Assembly: GCA_029907105.1 (NCBI GenBank)
Contig: JARYMM010000006.1
Coordinates: forward strand, 1 to 64,000
From: Anaerolineae bacterium
Lineage (GTDB): Bacteria; Chloroflexota; Anaerolineae; UBA3071
Length of the DNA stretch: 64,000 nt
Direction: 5' to 3'
Every line of letters begins with the position of its first letter. Position 1 is the stretch's first letter. The position numbers and the translations under genes were made by a program. Shown here piece after piece: positions 24,708 through 34,464 of the stretch. The notes below the pieces were generated by a model. It ran no database searches. It was not told the DNA's origin and was given only the letters and a program-made list of their open reading frames with translations.

Positions 24708-26360
24708 CTATATCTTCAGCCACAAATACTGATAGGGGCGTAGGGCCAGTGCCAGTTGTCCTTCCTGAATGGGCGACAGATACTCACCACTCAACAGGTC
24801 GAACGGGGCGGCTGACAGGAGATCGGGCGATGTCAAAAGCACGGATTGTGGCTCGGAGGATAGGCTGTTGACGACCAGCAACTGCTCGTCGCCGTGCCTG
24901 CGCAGGTAGGCGGCCACCGCCTTCGAGTCAGTCTTCACCCAGGCGAAGTCACCCCGCCCGAAGGCGCTGTGCTCTTTGCGCACGCCGATCATGCGGCGCA
25001 TGGTATGGAGCAGGGAAGCGGGGTCGGCTTGCTGATCGGCGACGTTGACCCGGGATGGACCATAGACGGGGTCGTCAACGACGGGCGCGTAGAGCGTATC
25101 GGGAGAGGCGGTGGAGAACCCGGCGTTAAGGCCGCTGTCCCATTGCATGGGCGTGCGCACCCCATCCCGGTCGTCCAGCCAGATGTTGTCGCCCATGCCG
25201 ATTTCGTCGCCATAGTAGATGACCGGCGAGCCAGGCAGGGTGAAGAGCAGCGAGTTGGCCAGCTCGATGCGCGCCCGGTCGTTGTCCAACAGCGGGGCCA
25301 GGCGGCGGCGGATGCCCAGGTTGAGACGCATGCGCGGCTCAGGGGCATAGAAGTCCCACATGAACTGCCGCTCTTCGTCGGTGACCATCTCCAGGGTCAG
25401 CTCGTCGTGGCAACGGAGAAAGGTGGCCCACTGGCAGCACTGGGGAAGAGGCGGCGTGCGGGCCAGGATCTCCACCAGGGGCGTGCGGTCGGCGCGGGCC
25501 AGGGCCATGAAGATACGGGGCATGAGCGGGAAGTGGAAGTTCATGTGGAACTCATCGCCGCCTGCCCTGAGCCCTGCCGAAGGGTCGCCGAAATAGGGGC
25601 GCACATCTTCGGGCCACTGGTTGGCTTCCGAAAGCAGCATCGTGCCCGGCGCGTAAGCATCCACGAACTTGCGCAGCCGCTTGAGGTAGGCGTGGGTTTC
25701 CGGCAGGTTCTCGCAGTTGGTGCCTTCCCGCTCGTAGAGGTAGGGCGTGGCATCCACGCGGAAGCCATCCACGCCCAGGTCCATCCAGAACTGCACCACC
25801 CGCAGCATGGCCCGCTGCACTTCAGGATTGTCGTAGTTGAGATCCGGCTGATGATGGAAGAAGCGATGCCAGTAGTACTGGCCGCGAAGCGGGTCGTAGG
25901 TCCAGTTAGAGGGCTCATAATCCAGGAAGATGATGCGCGCCTCTGCGTACTTCTGATCGGTATCGCTCCAGACATACCAGTCGCGGTACTTCGCGTGTTC
26001 CGGATGCCCAGGATCACGGGAGGCCTGGAACCAGGGATGCTGGTCAGAGGTGTGATTGGGGATCAGCTCCACGATGATGCGCAGACCTCGCCTGTGCGCC
26101 TCCTCGATCAGCGTGCGCACATCGGCCAGCGTGCCGTAGTCGGGATGGACGTCGAAGGTGTCGCTTACGTCGTAGCCATCGTCGCGCAGCGGCGAGGGGC
26201 AGATGGGCAGCATCCAGATGGCATCTACGCCCAGCCACTGCAGGTAGTCCAGCCTGGAGATCAGACCAGGCAGGTCACCGATGCCATCGCCATTGCTGTC
26301 GGCAAAGGCGCGCACGAAGACCTCGTAGAAGACGGCGTCTTTGTACCAATCGTGGGACAT
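24708..26360 (-). CDS. treS: Trehalose synthase (maltose alpha-D-glucosyltransferase), GH13
   Basis: 550 residues from ATG 26360. It interconverts maltose and trehalose. GH13 regions are clear: [53 protein letters not shown] (nucleophile Asp), [11 protein letters not shown] (acid Glu) and [12 protein letters not shown]. No maltokinase domain is fused. At [20 protein letters not shown] about eight residues are extra; they are encoded by a 25-bp copy of the dispersed-repeat core. It follows the second permease by 11 bp and is part of the LacI-controlled operon. Confidence 0.95.
   Translation of the reverse strand: MSHDWYKDAVFYEVFVRAFADSNGDGIGDLPGLISRLDYLQWLGVDAIWMLPICPSPLRDDGYDVSDTFDVHPDYGTLADVRTLIEEAHRRGLRIIVELIPNHTSDQHPWFQASRDPGHPEHAKYRDWYVWSDTDQKYAEARIIFLDYEPSNWTYDPLRGQYYWHRFFHHQPDLNYDNPEVQRAMLRVVQFWMDLGVDGFRVDATPYLYEREGTNCENLPETHAYLKRLRKFVDAYAPGTMLLSEANQWPEDVRPYFGDPSAGLRAGGDEFHMNFHFPLMPRIFMALARADRTPLVEILARTPPLPQCCQWATFLRCHDELTLEMVTDEERQFMWDFYAPEPRMRLNLGIRRRLAPLLDNDRARIELANSLLFTLPGSPVIYYGDEIGMGDNIWLDDRDGVRTPMQWDSGLNAGFSTASPDTLYAPVVDDPVYGPSRVNVADQQADPASLLHTMRRMIGVRKEHSAFGRGDFAWVKTDSKAVAAYLRRHGDEQLLVVNSLSSEPQSVLLTSPDLLSAAPFDLLSGEYLSPIQEGQLALALRPYQYLWLKI
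25560..25584. repeat. Dispersed-repeat fragment inserted in frame in treS
   Basis: This 25-bp stretch differs at only two bases from the complement of 13541-13565 in the MITE-like element. It adds PSAGLRAG before the conserved [12 protein letters not shown] block. Confidence 0.8.
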
Positions 26361-26371
26361 GGCGCTAACAT

Positions 26372-27274
26372 CTACCCCTTCACTGAACCGGCCAGGAGGC
26401 CACGCACGAAGAAGCGCTGCAGCGAGAAGAAGACGATAAGCGGCAAGAGCATGGAGATGAATGCTCCGGCGGTAAGCAAATGCCAATCGGTGCCGAAGGT
26501 TCCCAGCATGCCCAGGAGCCGCTGTGTGAGCACTTCGTTCTGAGCGCCGAGGAACACCAAAGCTACCAACAGATCGTTCCACACCCACAGGAACTGGAGG
26601 ATGGCGAAAGAAGCCAGAGCTGGCACGGCCAACGGCAGGATCAGGCGTACGAAGATGGTGAAGTGCGAGGCCCCGTCAATGAAGGCCGATTCCAGGATGT
26701 CGCGGGGCAACGTGCTGATGTAGTTGTACAGAAGGTAGACGGCCAACGGCAGGCCGAAGCCGGTGTGGGCCAGCCAGATGCCCAGGAACGTGCCGTTCAG
26801 ATCAAGCTTGATGTAGTCCCTCAGGATAGGAATCAGGGCGATCTGCAATGGCACTACCATGATGGCCACCACGCCGATGAAGAAGGTCCTGCGCCCAGGA
26901 AAGCTGATCCAGGCAAAACCATAGGCGGCAAAGGCGGCGATCAAAATGGGAATCACCGTCGCCGGAATGGTGACCGTCAGACTGTTCAAAACAGCACTCC
27001 ACAGCTTGATGTTCTCCTGTCCACGCCTGATCTTCTCCTGCAACCGGGAGTTACCGCCAGCACTGCCTATGACGATCCGATAATTGTCCAGACTGAGCTC
27101 TGCTTTGGCCGGGTTGCGCAAAACGGTCCACCAACCTGAAGCAAGGACAGCATCGCCGGAGCGGAAGGAACTGACCAACAGGCCCATCGTCGGCAACGTC
27201 CAGACGAAGGCGATGATGAGCAATGTGCCGTACACGAACGCTTTCGAGCCCCATGTTTGTCGCCGGCCAACCAT
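26372..27274 (-). CDS. Sugar ABC transporter permease (MalG type)
   Basis: 300 residues, six membrane segments. The cytoplasmic EAA loop reads [26 protein letters not shown]. It has the CUT1 family C-terminus ending [12 protein letters not shown]. It pairs with the MalF-type permease upstream, whose stop overlaps this start by one base, and with the binding protein at 28.6 kb. The operon has no ATPase, so a shared MsmK/UgpC-like ATPase is probably used. Confidence 0.94.
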   Translation of the reverse strand: MVGRRQTWGSKAFVYGTLLIIAFVWTLPTMGLLVSSFRSGDAVLASGWWTVLRNPAKAELSLDNYRIVIGSAGGNSRLQEKIRRGQENIKLWSAVLNSLTVTIPATVIPILIAAFAAYGFAWISFPGRRTFFIGVVAIMVVPLQIALIPILRDYIKLDLNGTFLGIWLAHTGFGLPLAVYLLYNYISTLPRDILESAFIDGASHFTIFVRLILPLAVPALASFAILQFLWVWNDLLVALVFLGAQNEVLTQRLLGMLGTFGTDWHLLTAGAFISMLLPLIVFFSLQRFFVRGLLAGSVKG

Positions 27275-28401
27275 TAGAATGCCTCCGTTTGCTGGGCGAA
27301 CTGGCGCAGGTTGTAGTACATCACCGGGATGACGGCCAGCAAGAGCACAACGGCAATGGCCGCGCCTCGCCCAAAGTTGAAGGCCCGGAACATCTGACTG
27401 TATTGCTCGTTGGCAATCACCTGCGTGCCGAAGTTGCCACCGGTCATGGACTGCACGACGTCAAAGATCTTCAGCGTAAAGAGAATAATGGTCGTCGAGA
27501 CGGTGATCAGCGTGCCTCGGATGTAGGGTACGGTGATCTTGAAGAACGCCTGAAACTCGTTGGCGCCGTCAATCCTTCCGGCTTCCAGAAGCTCAGCAGG
27601 AATGCCCTTGATCGCCGCCGAAATGATCACCATCGCATATCCCGTCTGCAGCCAGATGACGATGACGACCAGGAACAGGGTATTCCAGGGCTGCTTCAGC
27701 AGCCAGGCCTGAGGCGGCGCGCCAAGAGCGGTCACAATGGCGTTGAGCAAACCGATTTGCTCGGCGCCCGGGGGCCTGAATTCGTAGATGAACTTCCAGA
27801 TCACCGAGGCCCCCACCATGGAAATCGCCATAGGCATGAAGATCAATGCCTTTATGATCGTCTCAAAGGCCGGATGCGTGCGATCGGCCAGCACGGCGAT
27901 AATCAGCCCGAAGCCGACGCTGAACGCGGTGACGACCACCAGCCAGATCAGGTTGTTGCGGAAGGATTCCAGCATGGCCTTACTGGTAAAGGCATAGACG
28001 TAGTTCTGGAACCCTACGAACTTCTCCCCCCTGGCGTCAAATAGACTCGCCCAAAGGGTTCTCAGCGTGGGGATGAAGAGATACCAGGCCAGGATGGCCA
28101 AGGCCGGCCCGACGAAGACAAAGGGTGTCAGTCGCCTCTTCCACTGTGCCGGGAACCGCTCGATGATCAGGTTGGCCATGAGGAATAGCGCCAGAACCCC
28201 GCCCACGCCCCAGATGATGGCCACAATGGCCGTCACCCATTGCGGTGCCTGCCCATCGCGCAGAAAGCGGAAGACCACCAAAAGAACGTAGAAGGTCACG
28301 GCGGGAACGAACAGGGAGACGAACAAGCGGCTGAGGTTAGTGCCCAACCATGGCAAGATCCCTGTTAGCCTACCCACCTCTTCAGTTGATGTCTGTTTCA
28401 T
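27274..28401 (-). CDS. Sugar ABC transporter permease (MalF type)
   Basis: 375 residues from ATG 28401 with GAGGAG upstream. It has about eight membrane segments: an extra N-terminal pair precedes the six of the permease domain. The EAA loop is LLEAGRIDGANEFQAFFKITVPYIRGTL. The start of the permease domain includes LTPFVFVGPALAILAWYLFIPTLRTLWASLFD. It is the CUT1-type partner of the gene downstream. Confidence 0.94.
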   Translation of the reverse strand: MKQTSTEEVGRLTGILPWLGTNLSRLFVSLFVPAVTFYVLLVVFRFLRDGQAPQWVTAIVAIIWGVGGVLALFLMANLIIERFPAQWKRRLTPFVFVGPALAILAWYLFIPTLRTLWASLFDARGEKFVGFQNYVYAFTSKAMLESFRNNLIWLVVVTAFSVGFGLIIAVLADRTHPAFETIIKALIFMPMAISMVGASVIWKFIYEFRPPGAEQIGLLNAIVTALGAPPQAWLLKQPWNTLFLVVIVIWLQTGYAMVIISAAIKGIPAELLEAGRIDGANEFQAFFKITVPYIRGTLITVSTTIILFTLKIFDVVQSMTGGNFGTQVIANEQYSQMFRAFNFGRGAAIAVVLLLAVIPVMYYNLRQFAQQTEAF

Positions 28402-28568
28402 GCTGTGTGTCTCCTCTGGAGAGCGCACGATCTATTCACAAGCACTGATAACGAGAGGGCAAGGCGGATACAACAGTCTGATGCTCCGTACCCACCTTGC
28501 CCTTCTGATCATTGTGTTCTCATCGCCCAAAACGACTCGGGCCGCCCCTGGATAGCTTTTGCCGGGCC

Positions 28569-29921
28569 CTATTTGACAGCAGCGTCAATGTCCGCTATAG
28601 CCTCATCCAGGGTTCGCGCGCCGCTGACCCAATCGGTGACCCCCTTCCAGAAGGCCAGATTGAGTTCCGAGGCCATCATGTCCGAACCATCAAAGCGGGC
28701 GGCGGTAGCCTTGGTGATGGCTTCGGCCATCGTCCGCTCCAGCTCAGTCGGATACCAGGTGAGGTCCTGCTTCACATGCGGGAACAGCGAGCCACCCTGT
28801 CTCGCCCAAGGCTCCACCGAGGCGGGGGTGCCCAGGAACTCGATGAACTTCTTGACCTCAGGCCGCTCCTTACCCTTGAAGACGACGTACTGATCGCCAC
28901 CGACCTCCAGGGTGAACGGCAGCGCCGGATCAATGGGCGGCAGCATGAAGACGCCTACCATCTCGTCCAGATTTGCCTGTACATCGCTGGGGAAGAAGTT
29001 GGTGACGAAGCTGCCCTGCATGTGCAGCCAACACGTGCGATTGTCGCCAAACATCCACGTGGGCGGAACCTTGAAGTCCGTCAAGGCGATGGTCTGGGGG
29101 CCGCCGTAGAACAACTCGGGATCCATCCACAACCCCTCCAGGATCTCCCACGCTTTCCTGACTTCAGGAGAATCGAACTTGATCTCGTGGGTGACCCATT
29201 TGTCGTAGACCTCCACCGGCTGAGTGCGCAGAAGCAGGTTCTCGATCCAGTCCGTTCCCTTCCAGCCCGTGGCTGCACCAGACTCGATGCCATCACACCA
29301 GGGGGCGATGCCCGTGGCCTTCAGCTCCTCTGTGAGGGCCATGAGTTCATCCCACGTGGTCGGGACCTTGTACCCACCAGCCTCGAAGGCCGGTTTGTTG
29401 TACCAGACCCATCCCTTGGCGTTGACCCGGTGGAACATACCGTACGGAACCCCGTCCACCGAAGACAGCTCCTTCCAGGCCGGGGTGTACTGCTCGTCGT
29501 ACACCTCCAGCGCTTCAGGCCACAGGGGAACCAGACGACCCTCTCGGGCAAACTTGGCCACCGCGCCGGGCTGGGGGAAAGCCGCGATGTCCGGTGGGTC
29601 GCCAGCCTCGACGCGCACCGTGATCAACGTCTCGAACTCAGCAGTGCCCATGTAGATCACGTCAATATCTGGGTTCTGCTCCTCAAAGACCTTGATCACG
29701 TTGTTGAAGGCTGTCTCTTCCTCAGCGCGGAAGGGCCCCATGACGAAGACCTTCCCGGTGTTCGCGCCGGCGACGAGAGGCGCAGGCGTGGCCGTCACCA
29801 CAACCTCCACCGGCACCTCTTTCACCACTTCCTTCTCCACCACCTGCGGTACGGCGGCAGGACAACCGCTCAGTACCAGAGCGACAATGGCCAAAAGGCC
29901 GAGAATACGCAGCGTTTTCAT
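28569..29921 (-). CDS. Sugar-binding lipoprotein of the ABC importer
   Basis: 450 residues. The lipobox is LVLSGC at residues 15-20, followed by the charged VVEKEVVKEV spacer and a Thr/Pro stretch. The remainder is a class I extracellular solute-binding protein (MalE/AglE-like), with YGMFHRVNAKGWVWYNKPAFEAGG. It should present alpha-glucosides such as trehalose, maltose or sucrose, judged by treS and SPS in the operon. Start has AAAGGAGAG upstream. Confidence 0.93.
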   Translation of the reverse strand: MKTLRILGLLAIVALVLSGCPAAVPQVVEKEVVKEVPVEVVVTATPAPLVAGANTGKVFVMGPFRAEEETAFNNVIKVFEEQNPDIDVIYMGTAEFETLITVRVEAGDPPDIAAFPQPGAVAKFAREGRLVPLWPEALEVYDEQYTPAWKELSSVDGVPYGMFHRVNAKGWVWYNKPAFEAGGYKVPTTWDELMALTEELKATGIAPWCDGIESGAATGWKGTDWIENLLLRTQPVEVYDKWVTHEIKFDSPEVRKAWEILEGLWMDPELFYGGPQTIALTDFKVPPTWMFGDNRTCWLHMQGSFVTNFFPSDVQANLDEMVGVFMLPPIDPALPFTLEVGGDQYVVFKGKERPEVKKFIEFLGTPASVEPWARQGGSLFPHVKQDLTWYPTELERTMAEAITKATAARFDGSDMMASELNLAFWKGVTDWVSGARTLDEAIADIDAAVK

Positions 29922-30054
29922 CGTCTCTCTCCTTTATTGAGTATTGGAGGCACAAGACGGTGCCCATACGTTCGCAAGCGAGCTCGAGCCAGGCTCTGCA
30001 TCATTATGTATGATGCTGGTCATCACCTCCTATTCGCCTATCTGCAAAAAGGCA
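29922..30054 (-). promoter_or_regulatory. Leader between lacI and the binding-protein gene
   Basis: On the minus strand an extended ribosome-site-like AGGAGGTGATGACC (about 30018-30031) stands 100 bases before the real start. It is followed by the palindrome GCATCAT-N5-ATGATGC (29998-30016). Similar AGGAGGTGRT sequence precedes the two other binding-protein genes in the window. Confidence 0.45.
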
Positions 30055-31053
30055 CTATCCCACTGTTGTCTGACGCACAACCAATTCCAGCGGGAGCTCT
30101 ACGCGCATGGGAGACCGCTCAGGGTCATCAATCTGTTTCAGAAGAAGCTCGACTCCCAGCGCCCCTGTCTCATAAAGGGGCTGATGAACAGTGCTCAGCC
30201 CCAGATATTCAGCCACCTCGATGTCGTCGTAGCCAATGACCGCCACGTCATCAGGCACTTTGAGCCCCCGGGCTTTCAGCGCCTCCAGCACACCCATGGC
30301 CCGGGTATCGCTGGCAACAAAGATAGCCGTAGGCGGATCATCCAGGCTCAGCAAACGCTCGGTCGCGGCTCTGGTCTGCGCACGGCTGTGGTCACTCTCC
30401 TGATGGTACTCCGGTTGAAAGGGAAGGCCAAAATCGGCGAGGGCCTGGCGATAGCCGCGGTAACGGTAGCGGCTGGAAGTGAAGCCGAAAGGATTGTCCA
30501 AGGGGTTGCTGATGTAGGCGATCTTACGGTGGCCCAACTCGATCAGGTGTCGCGTGGCCTTGTATCCCCCGGCCACATCGTCCGTCACCACCCGGGTGAG
30601 CAACGGATGGTCGGCATCCACCAATATCACGGGCACACCCGCTTCCGCCCATCTGGCCACGTCCTCATCGCCCGGCGAAAGCGAGATGATGATCAGCCCA
30701 TCAACACGATGGCTAGTTGGCACTTCCTGGAAACAGATGTCTCGCCTGGCCACGGTCTCGACGTTGTAGATGATGAGGTCGTATTCGCTTTCGGCGATGA
30801 CCGCCTCTACCCCCCGCAGTCGCTCAACGAAGGAAGGCCGGGTGAAGAAGGGCGTGATCACACCGATGGCAAGGGTTTTGCGTAGCGAGAGGCGCTGGGC
30901 AATGGGGCTGGGACGATAGTTGAATTCTTCGATCGCCGCCAACACCCGCTGCCGCGTCTTCTCCCGTACCTGGGGGCTATCATTGAGCACCCGGGATACG
31001 GTGCCAATCCCCACACCAGCGCGCTCGGCCACATCGTAGATGGTAACAGCCAC
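30055..31053 (-). CDS. LacI-family repressor of the trehalose/sucrose operon
   Basis: 332 residues from a GTG at 31053; the track start at 31233 lies inside the promoter. The N-terminal helix-turn-helix is VTIYDVAERAGVGIGTVSRVLNDS with hinge FNYRPSPIAQRLSL. The C-terminal periplasmic-binding-like domain has VRQTTVG at its end. It heads the co-directional transport/treS/SPS cluster. Two operators lie at its own start site, so it is autorepressed and probably released by a sugar from the pathway. Confidence 0.95.
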   Translation of the reverse strand: MAVTIYDVAERAGVGIGTVSRVLNDSPQVREKTRQRVLAAIEEFNYRPSPIAQRLSLRKTLAIGVITPFFTRPSFVERLRGVEAVIAESEYDLIIYNVETVARRDICFQEVPTSHRVDGLIIISLSPGDEDVARWAEAGVPVILVDADHPLLTRVVTDDVAGGYKATRHLIELGHRKIAYISNPLDNPFGFTSSRYRYRGYRQALADFGLPFQPEYHQESDHSRAQTRAATERLLSLDDPPTAIFVASDTRAMGVLEALKARGLKVPDDVAVIGYDDIEVAEYLGLSTVHQPLYETGALGVELLLKQIDDPERSPMRVELPLELVVRQTTVG

Positions 31054-31175
31054 GGCTTGGTCTCCGCCGATCAGGCTCCTCTGCCCACGATTCAACGGCC
31101 CTTCGCCTGCGCTCAAGACAGGCATATAAGCCGTTCCGTCGGGCTTTTGGAGAGAGAGGCTCAGAACAGGCAATA

Positions 31176-31205
31176 TGGAAGCGCTTCCAAATGGAAGCGC
31201 TTCCA
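31176..31205. promoter_or_regulatory. Tandem LacI operators
   Basis: Two perfect palindromes TGGAAGCGCTTCCA at 31176-31189 and 31192-31205, 16 bp centre to centre. They lie immediately downstream of the -10 box of lacI, so binding would block initiation. The pattern is the LacI/CcpA operator type with central CG. Confidence 0.9.
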
Positions 31206-31233
31206 TTATACCACGGCCGGAAGAGGCTGTCAA
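31205..31233 (-). promoter_or_regulatory. Promoter of the lacI gene
   Basis: Consensus TTGACA (31228-31233), 17-bp spacer, TATAAT (31205-31210) on the minus strand. The -10 touches the first operator. Confidence 0.88.
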
Positions 31234-31267
31234 ATCCGCGTTCGAGGATTTGATGATTCTCCGCCAT

Positions 31268-31296
31268 TTGGCCAGCGACGGAAGGTGTGATACAAT
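31268..31296 (+). promoter_or_regulatory. Promoter of holB
   Basis: TTGGCC (31268-31273), 17-bp spacer, TACAAT (31291-31296), about 50 bp before the ATG. Confidence 0.5.
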
Positions 31297-31346
31297 GAGC
31301 GGGTAAATGAGAGGCGAGTTGTCCAGACAACAAGGGGAAGAAGAGC

Positions 31347-32348
31347 ATGGACTGGCCGGTCGTCGGACATGAGTGGGCAGTCAAGCTGTTGCAGCAGGCC
31401 CTGGCCACGGGGCAATTGAGCCACGCCTACCTGATCAGCGGGCCGCCGCAGGTGGGCAAGACCACGCTGGCCCGCGCCTGCGCCCAGGCCCTGCTCTGCA
31501 CCGCCGCAGAACCGCCCTGCGGCCAGTGCCTGGCCTGCCGCAAGGTGCAGAAGGGTATCCACCCTGACCTGTACGTCGTCGCCCCGCAGACAGCCAACCT
31601 GCTCATTGACCAGGTGCGAGAGCTGCAGCGACAGGCGGCCCTTTCGCCCGTCGAAGCACGGCACAAGGTCTTCATCCTGCGCCAGATCGAGCAGGCCACT
31701 GCCCCGGCGGCCAATGCCCTGCTCAAGACGCTGGAAGAGCCGCCGGCGCACGTGGTGCTCTTCCTCACCCTGACCGAAGGGGAACAGACCCTGCCCACCG
31801 TCGCCTCCCGCTGCCAGCAGATCACGCTGCGCCCACTGCCCACCGCACAGGTGGCCCAGGCCTTGCAGGAGAAGTGGCAGGTGCCCCCGCAGCGGGCGGA
31901 GCTGCTGGCGCGGCTCTCGCAGGGGCGGCTGGGTTGGGCGGTGACCATGCTCACCGATGCCAGGGCCTGGTCACAGCGCACCCAACGCCTGGACGACCTG
32001 TTGACCCTCAGCAGCCAGAACCGCGTGGAGCGCATGCGCTACGCCGAACGCTTGAGCCGCCAGGACGACGCCATCAGCGTGCTTCAGCTCTGGTCGAGTT
32101 GGTGGCGCGACGTGCTCCTGCTGCAACACGGCTGCGAGGACCAGGTGGCCAACATTGACCGCCTGGAGGTGTTGCGCGGCCAGGCCGGCCGCTACGACGA
32201 GCAGCAGGCGCGGGCTTTCCTGGAGGCGCTGACGAGCACCGGCCGTTATCTGGAGCAAAACGCCAACGCCCAATTGGCCCTGGAGGTGCTACTGCTGCGG
32301 CTGCCGCGGCCGGCAGCTCCACAAGGGGAATCCAACTTATCGAGGTGA
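31347..32348 (+). CDS. holB: DNA polymerase III delta-prime subunit
   Basis: 333 residues. Clamp-loader AAA+ subunit. The P-loop GPPQVGKTTLA, the zinc-binding cysteines (CTAAEPPCGQCLAC) and the sensor/SRC motif (ANALLKTLEEPP, VASRCQ) are all present. The SRC arginine finger is kept. The next gene is ricT, the same order as in Firmicutes, which supports a delta-prime assignment rather than DnaX. Confidence 0.95.
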   Translation: MDWPVVGHEWAVKLLQQALATGQLSHAYLISGPPQVGKTTLARACAQALLCTAAEPPCGQCLACRKVQKGIHPDLYVVAPQTANLLIDQVRELQRQAALSPVEARHKVFILRQIEQATAPAANALLKTLEEPPAHVVLFLTLTEGEQTLPTVASRCQQITLRPLPTAQVAQALQEKWQVPPQRAELLARLSQGRLGWAVTMLTDARAWSQRTQRLDDLLTLSSQNRVERMRYAERLSRQDDAISVLQLWSSWWRDVLLLQHGCEDQVANIDRLEVLRGQAGRYDEQQARAFLEALTSTGRYLEQNANAQLALEVLLLRLPRPAAPQGESNLSR

Positions 32349-32456
32349 GAGAAGAAGTCGCACTATCGCATTTGCCGCGCACCAACAACCTTGCCGCTGC
32401 CCGTCGTGGCGCTGCAGCGCATTCCACAAGCCAAAAACGGAGGAAGATAACAAATC

Positions 32457-33344
32457 ATGCCAACGGTGGTGGGTATCAGCCTAAAACCCGTTTCAAAGAT
32501 CTACTATTTCAGCCCCGGTCGCCTGGACGACCTGACAGCAGGGGAGTATGTGATCGTCGAGACCGCCCGCGGACAGGCCCTGGGCCAGGTGGTCATGCCG
32601 CCGCGCGAGGTGCCCGAGACGGAGATCCCGGCGGACCTGAAGCCGGTGCTGCGGCGAGCCACCGCCTGGGATGCCATCCAGCAGGATCAGTACCATCAGC
32701 GCGAAGCGGAGACGCTGGCCCGCACGCGCGAAATCGTGGCCCAGCAGAACCTGCCCATGAAGGTGGTCGGCGTGGAGTACAGCTTTGACGGCAGCCGCCT
32801 CACCGTCTACTTTTCGGCCGAAAAGCGCGTTGATTTCCGCAACCTGGTCAAGGAACTGTCCAAGACTTTCCGGACGGCGGTGGAGATGCGGCAGATCGGC
32901 GCGCGCGACGAGGCCAGGCTGCTCAATGGCTACGGCCGCTGCGGCTATCGGCTGTGCTGCGCGGCCTGGATGCGGGAATTCGCGCCTGTCTCCATCCGCC
33001 TGGCCAAGTTGCAGGACCTGCCCTTGAACCCTGAGGAGATTTCCGGCTGCTGTGGACGGCTTCTCTGTTGCCTGCGTCACGAGAGCGATGTCTATGCCGA
33101 AGCGCTGGCCCGCCTGCCGCAGAAACGCAGCAAGGTGCTCACCAAACACGGCGAGGCGATTGTGGAAAGGGTAAACCCGCTGAAGGAGACGGTCGTGGCC
33201 AGGTTGGAGGGCAGTGAAACCCTGATCGAAGTGGAGATGAGCGAACTGGTCACGGCCGAGGCCGACAAGCAAGCGCCGCGCCCACGCCGCGCCCGAGGCC
33301 GTCGTCGCTCATCCTCGCGCCGACGAGCAAAGCCCCAGGCGTAA
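32457..33344 (+). CDS. ricT: PSP1-domain protein RicT (YaaT)
   Basis: 295 residues. The PSP1 domain includes EYVIVETARGQALGQV and the C-terminal cysteine-rich region CGYRLCCAAWMREF and SGCCGRLLCCLRHE. In Bacillus RicT is part of the RicA-RicF-RicT complex that holds Fe-S clusters and assists mRNA processing. The tail is Arg/Ser rich (RRSSSRRRAK). Location after holB matches the usual yaaT neighbourhood. RicA/RicF are not in view. Confidence 0.93.
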   Translation: MPTVVGISLKPVSKIYYFSPGRLDDLTAGEYVIVETARGQALGQVVMPPREVPETEIPADLKPVLRRATAWDAIQQDQYHQREAETLARTREIVAQQNLPMKVVGVEYSFDGSRLTVYFSAEKRVDFRNLVKELSKTFRTAVEMRQIGARDEARLLNGYGRCGYRLCCAAWMREFAPVSIRLAKLQDLPLNPEEISGCCGRLLCCLRHESDVYAEALARLPQKRSKVLTKHGEAIVERVNPLKETVVARLEGSETLIEVEMSELVTAEADKQAPRPRRARGRRRSSSRRRAKPQA

Positions 33345-33492
33345 GTGGTAACTGCCTACCCTCGGCCTTGCAACGTGAGATATGGCGGTGGGTTGGCGTC
33401 ATTGCGAGCCCCGAAGGGGCTCGCAGTGACAGGGCAGGTAGTTACCATAAGCGCCTGATCACTGTTCCGCCGTGGGGTAGCTCCACATCCTG
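33345..33492. repeat. Convergent intergenic region with 'TCATTGCGAG' palindrome
   Basis: GTCATTGCGAGCCCC-GAA-GGGGCTCGCAGTGAC at 33398-33430 is a near-perfect hairpin belonging to the same word family as the MITE termini (TCATTGCGAG). It sits between the ends of ricT and lipA and could terminate both transcripts, though without a T-run. CTGTCATGCTGAGCG follows at the lipA end. Confidence 0.65.
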
Positions 33493-34464
33493 TCATGCTG
33501 AGCGGGGTTCAGGCGTCAAACTTCGTTGCCCGGCCGACTCCAGCGAAGCATCCCCTTGCCTGCATGGCGAGGCGAGAACCTGTCTCTGTTGCCCGGCATG
33601 GTACGACGAGCGCACCAGCGGCCCCGCCTCCACCCAGGCAAAGCCCCTGGCCTCGCCCGCCGCGCGCAACTGCTCGAACTCCTCGGGGGTGTAATAGCGG
33701 GCAATGGGCAGATGGTAGCGGGAAGGTTGCAGGTACTGGCCCAGGGTCAGGATATCACAGCCGACGGCCCGCAGGTCGTCCATCACCGCCAGCAGTTCCT
33801 CCCAGCTCTCCCCCAGCCCCACCATCAGCCCTGACTTGGTCAGCCCCTGGGGATGCATCTCCCTGGCCCGGCGGAGGACCTGCAGCGAGCGCTCGTAGTT
33901 GGCCTGGGGGCGCACCGTCGGATAAAGCCGGGGCACCGTCTCCAGGTTATGGTTGAGGATGTCGGGAGCGGCGTCCATGACCAGTTGCAGCGCGGCGCGC
34001 TGGCCGCCGAAGTCGGGGATCAGCACCTCCACGGTGCAGTCGGGCAGGCGTTTCCGGATCTCGCCCACCGTGCGGGCGAAGATGGCCGCTCCGCCGTCGG
34101 GCAGGTCGTCGCGGGTGACGGAAGTGAGCACGGCATGGCTCAGGCCCATCAGGGCCACCGTCTCCGCCACCCGGAGCGGCTCGTCCTCGTCCGGCGGCGA
34201 GGGGCGTCCCGTCTTCACGTTGCAGAAACCACAGTTGCGGGTGCAGATTTCCCCCAGCAACAGGAAGGTGGCCGTGCCCTGGCCCCAGCATTCGCCGATG
34301 TTGGGGCAGGCGGCCTCCTCGCAGACGGTATGCAGCCGGTGGCCGCGCATCAGCGCTTTGAGACGGAGATAGTCGTCGCTGGTGGGGGCGCGCACCCGCA
34401 GCCAGGCCGGACGGCGGCCCGGCGTCAAGTGTTCTTCTGCACTGCGACTGCGGACACCATTCAC
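33493..34464 (-). CDS. lipA: Lipoyl synthase
   Basis: 323 residues. Radical-SAM enzyme that inserts two sulfurs into octanoyl groups. The auxiliary cluster motif [13 protein letters not shown] and the radical-SAM motif [10 protein letters not shown] are complete, and the conserved RSSYHA near the end holds the Ser ligand. About 30 residues after RSSYHA ([17 protein letters not shown]..) are encoded by repeat sequence (GCGAAGCATCCC and CTGAGCGG words) and are not part of the usual enzyme. ATG overlaps the upstream lipoprotein stop (ATGA). Confidence 0.96.
   Translation of the reverse strand: MNGVRSRSAEEHLTPGRRPAWLRVRAPTSDDYLRLKALMRGHRLHTVCEEAACPNIGECWGQGTATFLLLGEICTRNCGFCNVKTGRPSPPDEDEPLRVAETVALMGLSHAVLTSVTRDDLPDGGAAIFARTVGEIRKRLPDCTVEVLIPDFGGQRAALQLVMDAAPDILNHNLETVPRLYPTVRPQANYERSLQVLRRAREMHPQGLTKSGLMVGLGESWEELLAVMDDLRAVGCDILTLGQYLQPSRYHLPIARYYTPEEFEQLRAAGEARGFAWVEAGPLVRSSYHAGQQRQVLASPCRQGDASLESAGQRSLTPEPRSA

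Noticed and set aside
29938-30026. Leader peptide starting ATGACCAGC after AGGAGGTG
   Set aside because: The start would be only two bases from the ribosome site, and the 29-residue peptide has no features. Kept only as part of the leader-element finding.
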